The notes under the pieces: model-generated
Told to the model about the DNA's origin: nothing
Databases searched by the model: none
The model's input: only the letters and a program-made list of their open reading frames with translations
NCBI GenBank assembly: GCA_944354125.1
Contig: CALVPT010000001.1
Span: 309,126-373,125 of the forward strand
DNA from: an uncultured Clostridia bacterium
GTDB lineage: Bacteria; Bacillota; Clostridia; Christensenellales; Borkfalkiaceae
Length of the DNA stretch: 64,000 nt
Reading direction: 5' to 3'
Shown: positions 25,740 to 35,891 of the stretch, piece by piece
How positions within the stretch are numbered: position 1 is the stretch's first letter
Layout: every line of letters begins with the position of its first letter
Made by a program: the position numbers and the translations under genes

Positions 25740-27008
25740 TTACTTCAGAAGATTGTCGGAGCTGACTCTCTTCTTCTTGCCCTTTCTGCCTTCGGGGGTC
25801 TTGAGCGCCTTCTCCCTCTCGGCGAACAGCCTTTCATATTCGACGTAGCGCGTGTCGCCCTTGTGCTGTTCGTAGTACTCTTTGACCTCGCCCTCAATCG
25901 CCTGCCTCGTCTGCGAAGCGGCGGCAATCTGCGCCCTGCCGTATGCCTCGCCGACCTTGGAAATGGTCGTTGCACCCTCTATCGGGCGAATGGGACGGCC
26001 TATGAGTTCGCTCTTGCCTGCGGCGAGAAGTTCCCTCGCAAGCGCCTTTTCATCGTTCTCCTTTTCAGCCTCGAGCTGTTTGGGAGTCATCTTTGCGCGC
26101 TTTGCCTCCTTTTCGGTCTTTACCGCAGGAGTTATGAACATGTCGAACACCCACTGGGCATATGCAAACCAGCAAAGAAGTATGAACGAGAAGCCTATGA
26201 ACAGGAATATGATGTACGCAAGAATAAGGAAGAACTGCGAGCTCATTCCTATTATGAGGAACCAGACGGGTATGAGCGAGAAACCGAGCATGAAAATCGT
26301 CTGGATAATCGTTGCAAAGAGCAGAACGAAGGTGTTTTTGAAAAGATGTACGAACCCTACCCTGTAGCTTACGCCGACTGCAAGCAGCCACATTGCGACG
26401 ATACCGACGATAACCGTTGCGATTATCATGAACACCTTGGCGGTCACGGGGCCTGCCGCGGATGCGCCTTCTGCAATCTGTATTGCCGTCCAGTCAGAAA
26501 CGCATATGGAGGCAAACACGAACACCATTAAGAGCGTTACGGCTAAAACCGTATTGAAGTAGCACGCCTTTACGCCGTGGAAGTAGCCCTTGACAGTGAA
26601 CTGACCGTGGGTGTTTATGAGCTTTCTTACCGAATATGCTCCGCCTGCGATGCCCACCGACGCGATGAAACCCGCGACAATCAGAAGCGAGTAGAAAAGC
26701 AAGTCGGCGGAGAGTACTATCCTCTCTGCCGCGCCCTGCATGCCGGGCGTTACGGGATAAGTGCCTAAGATATTGGAGGCAAACGGGTACAAAAAGCCCA
26801 TCTGGCTGACGTATGCGCCGCGGATATAGACGAGGGCAATGCCGGGGATGAAGAAAATGAGCGTAAGGACGTTGATTATAACCAACTTACCGAAACACGA
26901 CTTGAAGATATCCCATGTGTCCGCCCAGCGGCCCTTGGGAAGGCTGGTGCGCACGTAGTCGTCCGCAATCTCCTTTCCTTCCAATGTGCTGACTCTTGAC
27001 TGTGCCAT
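25740..27008 (-). CDS. Uncharacterised polytopic membrane protein with long cytosolic tail
   Basis: 422 residues. Residues about 35-300 hold six or seven hydrophobic segments. From about 300 on, a charged, Lys/Glu-rich tail (EKEAKRAKMTPKQLEAEKEND) probably forms a coiled coil in the cytosol, ending in a basic GRKGKKKR stretch. The first 30 residues are soluble. It is first gene of the operon leading to hslO and has its own promoter. I do not recognise the family; there are no catalytic motifs. Confidence 0.7.
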   Translation of the reverse strand: MAQSRVSTLEGKEIADDYVRTSLPKGRWADTWDIFKSCFGKLVIINVLTLIFFIPGIALVYIRGAYVSQMGFLYPFASNILGTYPVTPGMQGAAERIVLSADLLFYSLLIVAGFIASVGIAGGAYSVRKLINTHGQFTVKGYFHGVKACYFNTVLAVTLLMVFVFASICVSDWTAIQIAEGASAAGPVTAKVFMIIATVIVGIVAMWLLAVGVSYRVGFVHLFKNTFVLLFATIIQTIFMLGFSLIPVWFLIIGMSSQFFLILAYIIFLFIGFSFILLCWFAYAQWVFDMFITPAVKTEKEAKRAKMTPKQLEAEKENDEKALARELLAAGKSELIGRPIRPIEGATTISKVGEAYGRAQIAAASQTRQAIEGEVKEYYEQHKGDTRYVEYERLFAEREKALKTPEGRKGKKKRVSSDNLLK

Positions 27009-27065
27009 TTACAAATTCCTTGAATCGCGCCCTCCCTTTACGGAAAGGCGCATAGTTTTTCTAAT

Positions 27066-27094
27066 ATTATACAGTATAGGCGAAATTATTTCAA
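27066..27094 (-). promoter_or_regulatory. Promoter of the membrane protein/hslO operon
   Basis: On the minus strand TTGAAA (27094-27089), a 17-nt spacer and TATAAT (27071-27066), about 58 nt upstream of the first start codon. Confidence 0.85.
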
Positions 27095-27135
27095 TTGATT
27101 TGAGCGGGAGTTTGTAAAAAAGAATATAATTTTCT

Positions 27136-27164
27136 TTGACATTTATCATAAGGTATGCTATTAT
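27136..27164 (+). promoter_or_regulatory. Promoter of asd-dapA-dapB
   Basis: TTGACA at 27136-27141, a 17-nt spacer and TATTAT at 27159-27164. Divergent from the promoter at 27066-27094. Confidence 0.88.
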
Positions 27165-27175
27165 CTGTATGCCAA

Positions 27176-27345
27176 ATAGAGGAGCGGCAGAGCATCAGTA
27201 TTTGCGGAAGTCAGGCTTACGGCAGCATTTTCCGCAGAAAAAGGGCATCGCCGCCGAAGTGCAGAGCTCCGCCGTAAGGCTTTGCGCTGGGCGCACGGGA
27301 TAATATTCGTGCGACTGTCACTTTGATGTGTTGCGCTATTTGCAG
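27176..27345 (+). promoter_or_regulatory. Lysine riboswitch (L box)
   Basis: Conserved pieces in order: AGAGGAGC, CAGTATT, GCCGCCGAAG, CGCTGGG, GACTGTCAC and the closing TTGCGCTA. It is followed by a terminator and the asd start codon. By family knowledge, bound lysine favours the terminator and shuts off lysine synthesis, which fits asd-dapA-dapB downstream. Confidence 0.92.
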
Positions 27346-27370
27346 TTAGCTTTATAAATAAAGTTAGTTG

Positions 27371-27415
27371 GCGGCGCTGTAATTTTTTTATGGCGCCGCT
27401 TTTTGTAACATATTT
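27371..27415 (+). terminator. Riboswitch-controlled terminator before asd
   Basis: Stem GCGGCGC / GCGCCGC with a T-rich 15-16 nt loop, followed by TTTTTG. It is the expression platform of the lysine riboswitch. Confidence 0.88.
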
Positions 27416-27437
27416 TATTTTCGGAGAATAGACTATT

Positions 27438-28514
27438 ATGAAAAAGTTCAGAGTTGGCGTCATAGGCGCCACGGGAATGGTCGGCCAGCGCTTCCTGACG
27501 CTGCTTGAAAATCACCCCTGGTTCGACGTTGTCTGCCTTGCGGCAAGTTCCGCCTCGGCAGGCAAGAAGTACAAAGACGCCGTAAGAAAATGGCTGATGA
27601 CCTCCCCCATGCCCAAAAAGTACGAGGATATCGTTGTCATGGACGCGACGGCCGACAGACAGAAGATTGCCTCCCTCGTCGATTTCTGCTTCTGTGCGGT
27701 AAACATGAAAAAAGACGAGATTAAGGAGCTTGAGTACGCCTACGCAAAGCTCGAATGTCCCATTGTTTCCAACAACTCGGCACACCGTTTCACCGACGAC
27801 GTGCCCATGGTAATACCCGAAATAAACGCCGACCACCTCGACGTAATCCCCTCCCAGAGGGCAAGACTGGGCACCAGGCGCGGCTTTATTGCCGTAAAGA
27901 GCAATTGCTCGCTCCAGTCCTACGTTCCCCTCTTGGAGCCGCTTAAAAAGTTCGGCATAAAGTGCGCCGCAGTCACAACCTATCAGGCAATATCGGGCGC
28001 AGGCAAAATCTTTGAGACCATGCCCGAAATTATAGACAACGTCATTCCCTACATCGGCGGCGAAGAGGAAAAGAGCGAAAAAGAGCCCCTCAAGATATGG
28101 GGCAAGGTAGAAGGCGGAAAGATTGTGCCCGCCGACGGTCCCGTAATTACTGCTCAGTGCCTTAGAGTGCCCGTCTCCGACGGACATACGGCTGCATGCT
28201 TCGTAAGCTTCGAACACAAGCCCTCCAAGGAAGAAATACTGGATGCCTGGAAGAACTTCAAGGGTCAGCCCCAGGAGCTCGGCCTCCCCTCCGCACCCGT
28301 GCAGTTCATTCACTACTTCGAGGAAGACAACCGTCCCCAACCCAAGCTCGACCGCAATCTTGAAAACGGGATGGCCGTTTCCGCAGGCAGGCTGAGAGAG
28401 GACAATCTCTTCGACTATAAGTTCATAGGACTTTCGCACAACACGTTGAGAGGTGCGGCAGGCGGCGCGGTGCTGCTTGCAGAACTTCTGGCGGCAAAGG
28501 GTTACTTCGACTGA
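27438..28514 (+). CDS. asd: Aspartate-semialdehyde dehydrogenase
   Basis: Reduces aspartyl phosphate to aspartate semialdehyde, shared by lysine, threonine and methionine routes. The 358 residues match the archaeal/fungal-like branch: GVIGATGMVGQRF (NADP site), VKSNCSLQ with catalytic C157, and RVPVSDGHTA. A CGGAG ribosome site precedes the ATG. It is first gene of the riboswitch-controlled lysine operon. Confidence 0.96.
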   Translation: MKKFRVGVIGATGMVGQRFLTLLENHPWFDVVCLAASSASAGKKYKDAVRKWLMTSPMPKKYEDIVVMDATADRQKIASLVDFCFCAVNMKKDEIKELEYAYAKLECPIVSNNSAHRFTDDVPMVIPEINADHLDVIPSQRARLGTRRGFIAVKSNCSLQSYVPLLEPLKKFGIKCAAVTTYQAISGAGKIFETMPEIIDNVIPYIGGEEEKSEKEPLKIWGKVEGGKIVPADGPVITAQCLRVPVSDGHTAACFVSFEHKPSKEEILDAWKNFKGQPQELGLPSAPVQFIHYFEEDNRPQPKLDRNLENGMAVSAGRLREDNLFDYKFIGLSHNTLRGAAGGAVLLAELLAAKGYFD

Positions 28515-28584
28515 TTTTTCGCGTCTGCGACGCAGTGCGCCGCGGTGAGAGAGCAATAAAAAAATATAAATTATTCGAGGATGT

Positions 28585-29475
28585 ATGAAAGCATTTTTTA
28601 AGGGAACGGCAACTGCCATGATTACCCCCTTCTACGACAACGGCGGAGTAAATTTCGACGCGTTCGGAAGGATGATTGAATATCAGATAGAAAACGGCAC
28701 GGACGCCCTTGTAGTGCTTGGCACGACGGGTGAACCTGCCACAATGAGCGAGGAAGAAAAGACCGCCGTGATGGAGTACTCGGTAGCCAAAGTCGCAAAG
28801 AGAGCCAAGGTCATATTCGGCTCGGGCAGCAACTGCACGGCGCACGCCGTGGAGGCAAGCATAAAAGCCGAAAAGATGGGCGCGGACGGACTGCTGGCCG
28901 TCACCCCCTATTACAACAAGTGCACACAGAAGGGCATAGTCGAATATTACAAGGCGATATGCGGCGCGGTAAAGATACCCGTAATCGCCTATAACGTGCC
29001 TGCAAGGACGGGCGTCAACATTCTGCCCCCCACCGCCGAAGAGCTTTCCTACATAGACAATATGGCAGGCATCAAAGAAGCATGCGGCAATATGGAACAG
29101 ATCTGCGAGACGATGAGAAGAATACGCCCCCGCATGGATCTTTATTCGGGCGACGACAACCTTAACCTTCCCATTCTTGCCATAGGCGGCAGCGGACTTA
29201 TATCGGTTGCAAGCAATATTGCGCCCAGAGAAGTCAAGCAGCTTGTCACGCTCATGCAGGAGTGCAGGCTTAAGGAAGCCAACGAACTTCAGGACAAACT
29301 TCTGCCCCTGATTGACGCCTGCTTCACGGAGGTTAACCCCATACCCGTAAAGGCAGGTTGCAATATGATAGGTCTTAACGCAGGCATTCCGAGAGCGCCC
29401 CTCACCGAACTCGAGGACGCACACAAGAAGATTATGGAGGACTGCATCAAGGCGGCAGGAATCAGGGCATTATGA
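28585..29475 (+). CDS. dapA: 4-hydroxy-tetrahydrodipicolinate synthase
   Basis: Condenses pyruvate and aspartate semialdehyde. The 296 residues form a TIM barrel with GTTGEPATMS (about 46-55), Tyr136 in IAYNVPARTG, and the Schiff-base Lys164 in AGIKEACGN. It overlaps dapB by 4 bp (ATGA). The product feeds both lysine and, in a spore former, dipicolinic acid. Confidence 0.97.
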   Translation: MKAFFKGTATAMITPFYDNGGVNFDAFGRMIEYQIENGTDALVVLGTTGEPATMSEEEKTAVMEYSVAKVAKRAKVIFGSGSNCTAHAVEASIKAEKMGADGLLAVTPYYNKCTQKGIVEYYKAICGAVKIPVIAYNVPARTGVNILPPTAEELSYIDNMAGIKEACGNMEQICETMRRIRPRMDLYSGDDNLNLPILAIGGSGLISVASNIAPREVKQLVTLMQECRLKEANELQDKLLPLIDACFTEVNPIPVKAGCNMIGLNAGIPRAPLTELEDAHKKIMEDCIKAAGIRAL

Positions 29476-30230
29476 TAAGAGTACTAATCTGCGGAGCGCT
29501 CGGCAGAATGGGCGCAAACATAAGGGAAATGCTGTCGGGCGACGGCGAGGCTAAAGCCGTATGCGGCGTCGACCCCAGGGGCGACATGACGGGCGAATTC
29601 CCCGTATACCCCTTCTTCGACAAGGTAAAAGAGGACGTTGACGTGATAATCGACTTCTCCTCCCCTGCCGCTCTGTCCGACGAACTCGGCTATGCCATAA
29701 AAAACGGCGTACCCGCTGTAATCGCCTCGACGGGATATACACCCGAACAGCTTGAAGAAATCAAGGCGGCGTCTGAAAAAGTTGCAATCTTCCGCACCGC
29801 AAACTTCTCGCTCGGAATAAACCTCCTATGCGAACTCGTAAAGAAAGCGGCGGAGACGCTCGGCGAAAAGTTTGACATAGAGATTATCGAAAAACACCAC
29901 TCGCAGAAGGTGGACGCACCAAGCGGAACCGCCCTTATGCTTGCGGACAGCGCAAATTCGGCATTCGGCGGCAGCAAGCCCTACGTAAACGGCAGGGAGG
30001 GCATAGTCGGCAAGCGCGGAAACGAGATAGGCATTCACGCCGTGCGCGGCGGCACCATAGTCGGCGAGCACGAAGTGCTGTTCTGCGGAGAGGACGAGAT
30101 AATCTCCCTAAGCCACTCGGCAAGGAGCAAAAAGGTCTTTGCGGCAGGCGCCATCAAGGCGGCAAAATGGCTTGCCGGAAAGAAAGCCGGCCACTACGAC
30201 ATGAAGGACCTTTTAGGCGACGTCCTCTGA
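29472..30230 (+). CDS. dapB: 4-hydroxy-tetrahydrodipicolinate reductase
   Basis: 252 residues with the N-terminal dinucleotide site CGALGRMGANI and the catalytic stretch EKHHSQKVDAPSGTA. RGGTIVGEHEV is also conserved. It is last gene of the operon. A small palindromic hairpin (30250-30265, GCGGCA/TGCCGC) lies just after it without a T-run. The accessory island begins within the next 100 bp. Confidence 0.97.
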   Translation: MIRVLICGALGRMGANIREMLSGDGEAKAVCGVDPRGDMTGEFPVYPFFDKVKEDVDVIIDFSSPAALSDELGYAIKNGVPAVIASTGYTPEQLEEIKAASEKVAIFRTANFSLGINLLCELVKKAAETLGEKFDIEIIEKHHSQKVDAPSGTALMLADSANSAFGGSKPYVNGREGIVGKRGNEIGIHAVRGGTIVGEHEVLFCGEDEIISLSHSARSKKVFAAGAIKAAKWLAGKKAGHYDMKDLLGDVL

Positions 30231-30450
30231 CCCTTGCAAGGCGTTAGTTGCGGCATATGTGCCGCCCAATCGTAAAACTGACAGCCTTTTCTTGCCTGAG
30301 AAAGAGCATCGATAATAGACAATACAGACATAGTAACTATCCACCACTAAAGTGGTGGCTTTAGCTTAAGCCCTAAAGGGCAATTATACCGGCATGGTGC
30401 TTAAGCACCAATGGGAACTCGCCTACTGCACACAAGCAAGCCTGTTCCCT
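30231..30450. other. Host/island junction and IS200-type right end
   Basis: No gene. It holds a hairpin at 30250-30265 just after dapB and then the IS right-end hairpin CCACCACT/AGTGGTGG at 30341-30358. The exact host/island junction lies somewhere in 30231-30340 and is not resolved. Confidence 0.6.
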
Positions 30451-30968
30451 TTATTTTTTATTGCCCTTTGTCTTACTATTTGATTTCAGCCATTTGTCAA
30501 ACGGGTCATAATATTCCACCATACTGATTTGGTCTGAAATCAAATCTTCTTTCTGTTGGTTTTGTATGTATTTCTGCACGGCTTGCTTGTTATGCCCTAC
30601 CGTGCTGACATAGTAACCCCTACTCCAGAAATGCCTGTTTCCATACTTGTATTTGAGGTTTCCATACCTCTCAAAAATTATCATTGTACTCTTACCCTTG
30701 AGATACCCCATGAAACTCGATACTCTTTCATTAGGGGGTATGGAAACCAACATATGTATGTGGTCTGGCATTGCGTGTGCTTCTATTATTTCTACACTCT
30801 TCCTATTGCAGAGTTCTCTTAATATTTTTCCTATATCCACCTTCAGCGCATTGTAAATTACTTTGCGGTGATATTTGGGAGTAAAGACTATGTGATATTG
30901 ACATTTCCAAGTCGTATGTGCTAATTATCCTTGGGGATTTTTATTCTCCCCCGAGGATAATTTTATTG
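30335..30968 (-). mobile_element. IS200-type insertion sequence
   Basis: Single-strand transposing element of the IS200/IS605 superfamily. It has a right-end hairpin at 30341-30358, one Y1 transposase gene, and a left-end imperfect hairpin at 30923-30962 (AATTATCC/GGATAATT plus GGGG/CCCC). There is no tnpB. It sits a few bases past the serine recombinase stop codon. Its ends are estimated. Confidence 0.8.
30451..30924 (-). pseudogene. tnpA: IS200-type Y1 transposase TnpA, lacking a usable start codon
   Basis: HUH endonuclease: DHIHML gives the His-x-His metal site and the catalytic Tyr is in the downstream YIQNQQKED helix. The frame extends upstream of the first possible start (GTG at 30840) through conserved sequence, reading AHTTWKCQYHIVFTPKYHRK, but this begins at a TTA codon (30924) right after a stop codon. 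The family normally has ATG there. Starting at GTG 30840 would remove the first beta strand. I therefore call it damaged, although a non-standard start cannot be excluded. Confidence 0.7.
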
Positions 30969-32791
<1,823 letters not shown>

Positions 32792-32945
32792 TTCTCCTTA
32801 TCATTTTTGTGTTTTATGTAGGTCGCTCAGCTTGGATTTCTGTCTTACTATTTTTGCCTTACAGGACTTTTCTTATTATCCATCACTTACCGACTACTCT
32901 CCGTCGCCTTGCAGTTCCTTTGTTTCCTTCTTTCCTTCTCCCGTT

Positions 32946-32974
32946 CCGCGCCCATAACGGAAAGATGAGCGCGG
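32946..32974. repeat. Inverted repeat in a non-coding gap, possible oriT piece
   Basis: CCGCGC (32946-32951) and GCGCGG (32969-32974) with a 17-nt loop, in the 250-bp gene-free gap between the TnpW-like and ribbon-helix-helix genes. It is on an element carrying a relaxase, so an origin of transfer is possible but unproven. Nothing else is recognisable in 32792-33042. Confidence 0.3.
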
Positions 32975-33042
32975 TTTGCCCTATCACACAATTTTCCCCT
33001 TCTTTTTTCCCGATATTACGGGTTTGTTAAGTGTAGTTTTTC

Positions 33043-33264
33043 CTACATTCCGCTGTTTCCATTTTTCATGATTTCATAAGCACGCCGTATAAACTCCACT
33101 TTCGTCATATGCCTTTCTTTCAAAAATGCATCGATCTCGTCATACAATTCCCGCGGCAGCATCGTTTGAAAGTTACTGCTCGCCAAACGACGCTTTTCTT
33201 TATTCATATCCTCATATTTCCTGCGGGCTATCCTCTGCGGAGTATCTTCTTTTCTCGTTACCAT
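33043..33264 (-). CDS. Ribbon-helix-helix DNA-binding protein
   Basis: 73 residues. After a basic N-terminus (residues 1-27) comes a ribbon strand (FQTMLP) and two helices (ELYDEIDAFLKERH and TKVEFIRRAYEIMKN), the CopG/Arc pattern. It lies between the relaxase and recombinase genes, so it is probably an element regulator or an accessory protein at oriT. Confidence 0.75.
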   Translation of the reverse strand: MVTRKEDTPQRIARRKYEDMNKEKRRLASSNFQTMLPRELYDEIDAFLKERHMTKVEFIRRAYEIMKNGNSGM

Positions 33265-33359
33265 AGTATATCTCCGAAACCATTATCGTATATATACTAT
33301 AATATATCTCGGCGTATTTGTCAATAAGTACATTGCAATTTATCCAATTTTCGCCATGT

Positions 33360-34730
33360 TTAACCTTTTTCAAAATTCCAAAGAGTTTTCACATTTTCTT
33401 GCTCAATGCGCTGTTCGCGTTCGGCTTCCATCTCATCCTCGATCTCTCTCAAACGATTAGTATAGTCCCTGCTCAAATATTCACTTTCTTCTCCGAATGA
33501 GGAGAGAAAGCCGCCTATGAGTTTTCCCACCTTATAGCGTGAGATGGCAAGTTTTCGTTTCAGGCTATTGTCGTTTACTTTGTGCCTAAACTTTCGCTCA
33601 TAGATTTCGGGTTTGATGTCCTTGACCGCGCGCAATACGATGTTGCCTTGCCGCCTTTTATAATCTTCTTCCAGTTCTTGTATGAGCGTTATGTTCTGCG
33701 GATCAATGAAATAATGATTGCCGCTCTTTGTCGGTTCACAAAGTTCGTCTATCTTACGCTGTAAACCCGAAAGCCGCTCATAAAATTTTCTATCCGCTTT
33801 CCTTGCCCGTTTATCATAGAGCAACAGTTTGTTTACCGTTTTATCGATCTGCTCCCGATACGGCAACATATCCTTTTTACTATAGAAAAAACTTGCGTCC
33901 TTCGGTATCATTTTGGCAAGAGCGATCAAGCTCTTCCGTACCTCATCTTCGCTTACAATACTCTTAGGATAAGTTATCCTTTTCAATTCCCGCAAAGCCT
34001 CGTTCCGCGTCATATACATCTTGTCCGTCCTTTCATCTATAAAAGCGTTCAGTCGGACGTGCATACGGTCTATCACTGCTTTTTCAATTTTCCCCTTGTG
34101 TCGGTACTCCAACTCTTTTTTCCTGTACTTGCATTTTGGCTCTTTCTCGGCAAACCAAAAATGAATGTGTAAGTGGTGCGGCCTATCCTTGTGCAGCGAA
34201 CATATCAAATCTATGTTCTTCGGATCAAGCCCCATATCCCGAAAGAACTCCCCGAATGTCCGTTTCACAAGCCGCATACACTTTTCGGGCATATCGATCT
34301 TACGGCTCATCTCCTCATTGAGAGAGATGAACCCGTGCCACAATATTTTATTTGCCTTTGCGCGTTCCTGTATCGCTTTAAGTTCCCGCTGCGAGATAAA
34401 GCCGTCGCCGTTGAACACGCCCGTAGACTTTTCAAAATACGCTATCATATCGCGCATATCTGATTTGGAATTTTCTCCGTTCAGTTTCCTGTCCGAAGTC
34501 ATGTATTTGTAGATATTCTTTCCTCCGTCGCGCATCTCATAGTATGGGCGTTCGCGCTCGAACTTCTTGCGTTCTTCCGCCGTGGCATTGCTCTTTAACT
34601 TCCACGGCGTATATGTAATGTTGAATATGATCGGTTGATTGCTGATTGTTTTTCCTCCTTTTCTGTTTAACTTTTCATATCGGACTGTTTTCTCTTTGCC
34701 CCAAGCAAACCGATGGCGGGTTTCCCGCAT
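33360..34730 (-). CDS. mobL: MobL-type relaxase
   Basis: Nicks oriT and pilots the strand during mobilization. The HUH motif HHLHIHFWF (about residues 185-193) gives the three-His metal site. The C-terminal half is helical and highly charged, with a coiled coil around 420-450. Start uncertain: the outer ATG (34730) has no ribosome site and its first codons form a hairpin, while an excellent AAAGGAGG sits 7 nt before an ATC codon (34646). Conserved-looking sequence (QPIIFNITYTPWK) begins right after that ATC. Confidence 0.85.
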   Translation of the reverse strand: MRETRHRFAWGKEKTVRYEKLNRKGGKTISNQPIIFNITYTPWKLKSNATAEERKKFERERPYYEMRDGGKNIYKYMTSDRKLNGENSKSDMRDMIAYFEKSTGVFNGDGFISQRELKAIQERAKANKILWHGFISLNEEMSRKIDMPEKCMRLVKRTFGEFFRDMGLDPKNIDLICSLHKDRPHHLHIHFWFAEKEPKCKYRKKELEYRHKGKIEKAVIDRMHVRLNAFIDERTDKMYMTRNEALRELKRITYPKSIVSEDEVRKSLIALAKMIPKDASFFYSKKDMLPYREQIDKTVNKLLLYDKRARKADRKFYERLSGLQRKIDELCEPTKSGNHYFIDPQNITLIQELEEDYKRRQGNIVLRAVKDIKPEIYERKFRHKVNDNSLKRKLAISRYKVGKLIGGFLSSFGEESEYLSRDYTNRLREIEDEMEAEREQRIEQENVKTLWNFEKG

Positions 34731-34770
34731 CGGAAAGCAAAAACGCAGGGTGCAACAAACTCTGCGTTTT
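34688..34770. repeat. Paired hairpins at the relaxase 5' end
   Basis: One hairpin is CCGATGGCGGG/CCCGCATCGG with a TTT loop (about 34710-34732); a second, AACGCAG/CTGCGTT with a T-run on both strands, lies at about 34741-34771. They could be a terminator plus a regulatory structure, or part of a transfer origin. Confidence 0.45.
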
Positions 34771-34825
34771 TCTTATCCTGCTACAAATTATCCCTAATTT
34801 GCTACCACCTACTCGATTTTTTTGC

Positions 34826-35554
34826 TTACCATTTTTCACTGTATTTTTGCTCATATCTCCGCACCAATTGAAAAATATTTCGTACATTTTTTAGCTCCTC
34901 ATCCGCATCATACTTTGCTGCAACATCACCCCAATCCAAGTCCGTTTTATACCGCTCCGCACTTCCGAACAGACTGCCTTCTATATCGGGATATGCGTTG
35001 CGAAAATCCTCATATGTCTGTATTTTCGATGAAACAACCATTTCCGTTCGTTGCACTTCAGATACAGTTTCCTCCGTCAAAGATGCTGCACAAATTTTCT
35101 TTTTCTGTGCGCCGCCCCTTTGCCCGCTGCTCTTGCGTTTCTTGGAAACATCCAACTTCCGTTTGCACAAATTAAAGTATCCCTGCAGGCACACATCCTT
35201 GAACTGCGGCTCTGTTCCTTGAAACATATAGCCGCAAATTGCCTTGACAAATATCCCTTGCTTCCTTGTATTCATCAGCTTCATTGCCTTGTAATACGTT
35301 TCGTAAAACGTAAAATGCTTGGATTGCAGATTATACTTCTTCGGTATCTTCCCGATACTTTCCGTTTCCTTGACTTCTTTCAAAATACTTGCGATATTGC
35401 TCCAATAAAAATCCTCTTTGTCCGATAACTGCTCCATAGGCTCTCTATCTTCAAACTCATACGCACAGATACAGTTTGCCAGTTTCCCCGCGCTTATATC
35501 GTCCATACTTTGCAGAATGTCTGCATACCATTCATAAAATGTAAATTGTTCCAT
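34826..35554 (-). CDS. DUF6291-like protein with internal duplication
   Basis: 242 residues from ATG 35554 (GGAGG ribosome site). Two related segments are visible: FTFYEWYADILQSMDDISAGKL and, about 80 residues later, FTFYETYYKAMKLMNTRKQG, each followed by an ICxYxFxxxEP motif. After a basic KKRKSSGQRGG linker comes a C-terminal helical part. Such proteins occur in phages and mobilizable elements, often near replication functions; the role is not established. A GAGGAGGTGA site 40 nt upstream suggests a coupled leader peptide. Confidence 0.6.
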   Translation of the reverse strand: MEQFTFYEWYADILQSMDDISAGKLANCICAYEFEDREPMEQLSDKEDFYWSNIASILKEVKETESIGKIPKKYNLQSKHFTFYETYYKAMKLMNTRKQGIFVKAICGYMFQGTEPQFKDVCLQGYFNLCKRKLDVSKKRKSSGQRGGAQKKKICAASLTEETVSEVQRTEMVVSSKIQTYEDFRNAYPDIEGSLFGSAERYKTDLDWGDVAAKYDADEELKNVRNIFQLVRRYEQKYSEKW

Positions 35555-35596
35555 TCTTTTTCCTCCATCATTTTTTTGCCGACGGTTATGGCTCAT

Positions 35597-35891
35597 CGGC
35601 TTGCCTTGTTTGCTCTTACTATCACCTCCTCGTTATTCTATTTCTGAGTAGCCTATTTGGACACCCGTCTGCACCGCACTCTTCGAGCAATGCAAAAGCC
35701 CTACCGTTGTTCACGGTCGGGCTCGAAACTTCACCTTGTTCAGGTGCTTCCTATTACGCTGATTAGAGCTGTTTTCCGTTGGTATGAAAATGCCACAATT
35801 TTACGTCTGTTTTCCCTTAAAAAACAGTGTATTCTCCGCTTTATTTTACTTCTTGTTCTAACTACTGTGGCACAATCATCCAAACCGAAGA
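35597..35891. other. Structured non-coding region between the polymerase-like and DUF6291-like genes
   Basis: No gene. It contains two hairpins in a row with the same TGTTC loop: ACCGT/ACGGT within 35697-35723 (extended by AGCCC/GGGCT) and CACCT/AGGTG at 35732-35746. TTCGAG (35682) and CTCGAA (35722) could pair around the first. A TGCCACA / TGTGGCA inverted repeat lies further downstream (about 35790-35872). Confidence 0.55.

Noticed and set aside
27336..29424. Long minus-strand frames over asd, dapA and dapB
   Set aside because: Antisense shadows; the sense genes have full family motifs and a lysine riboswitch.
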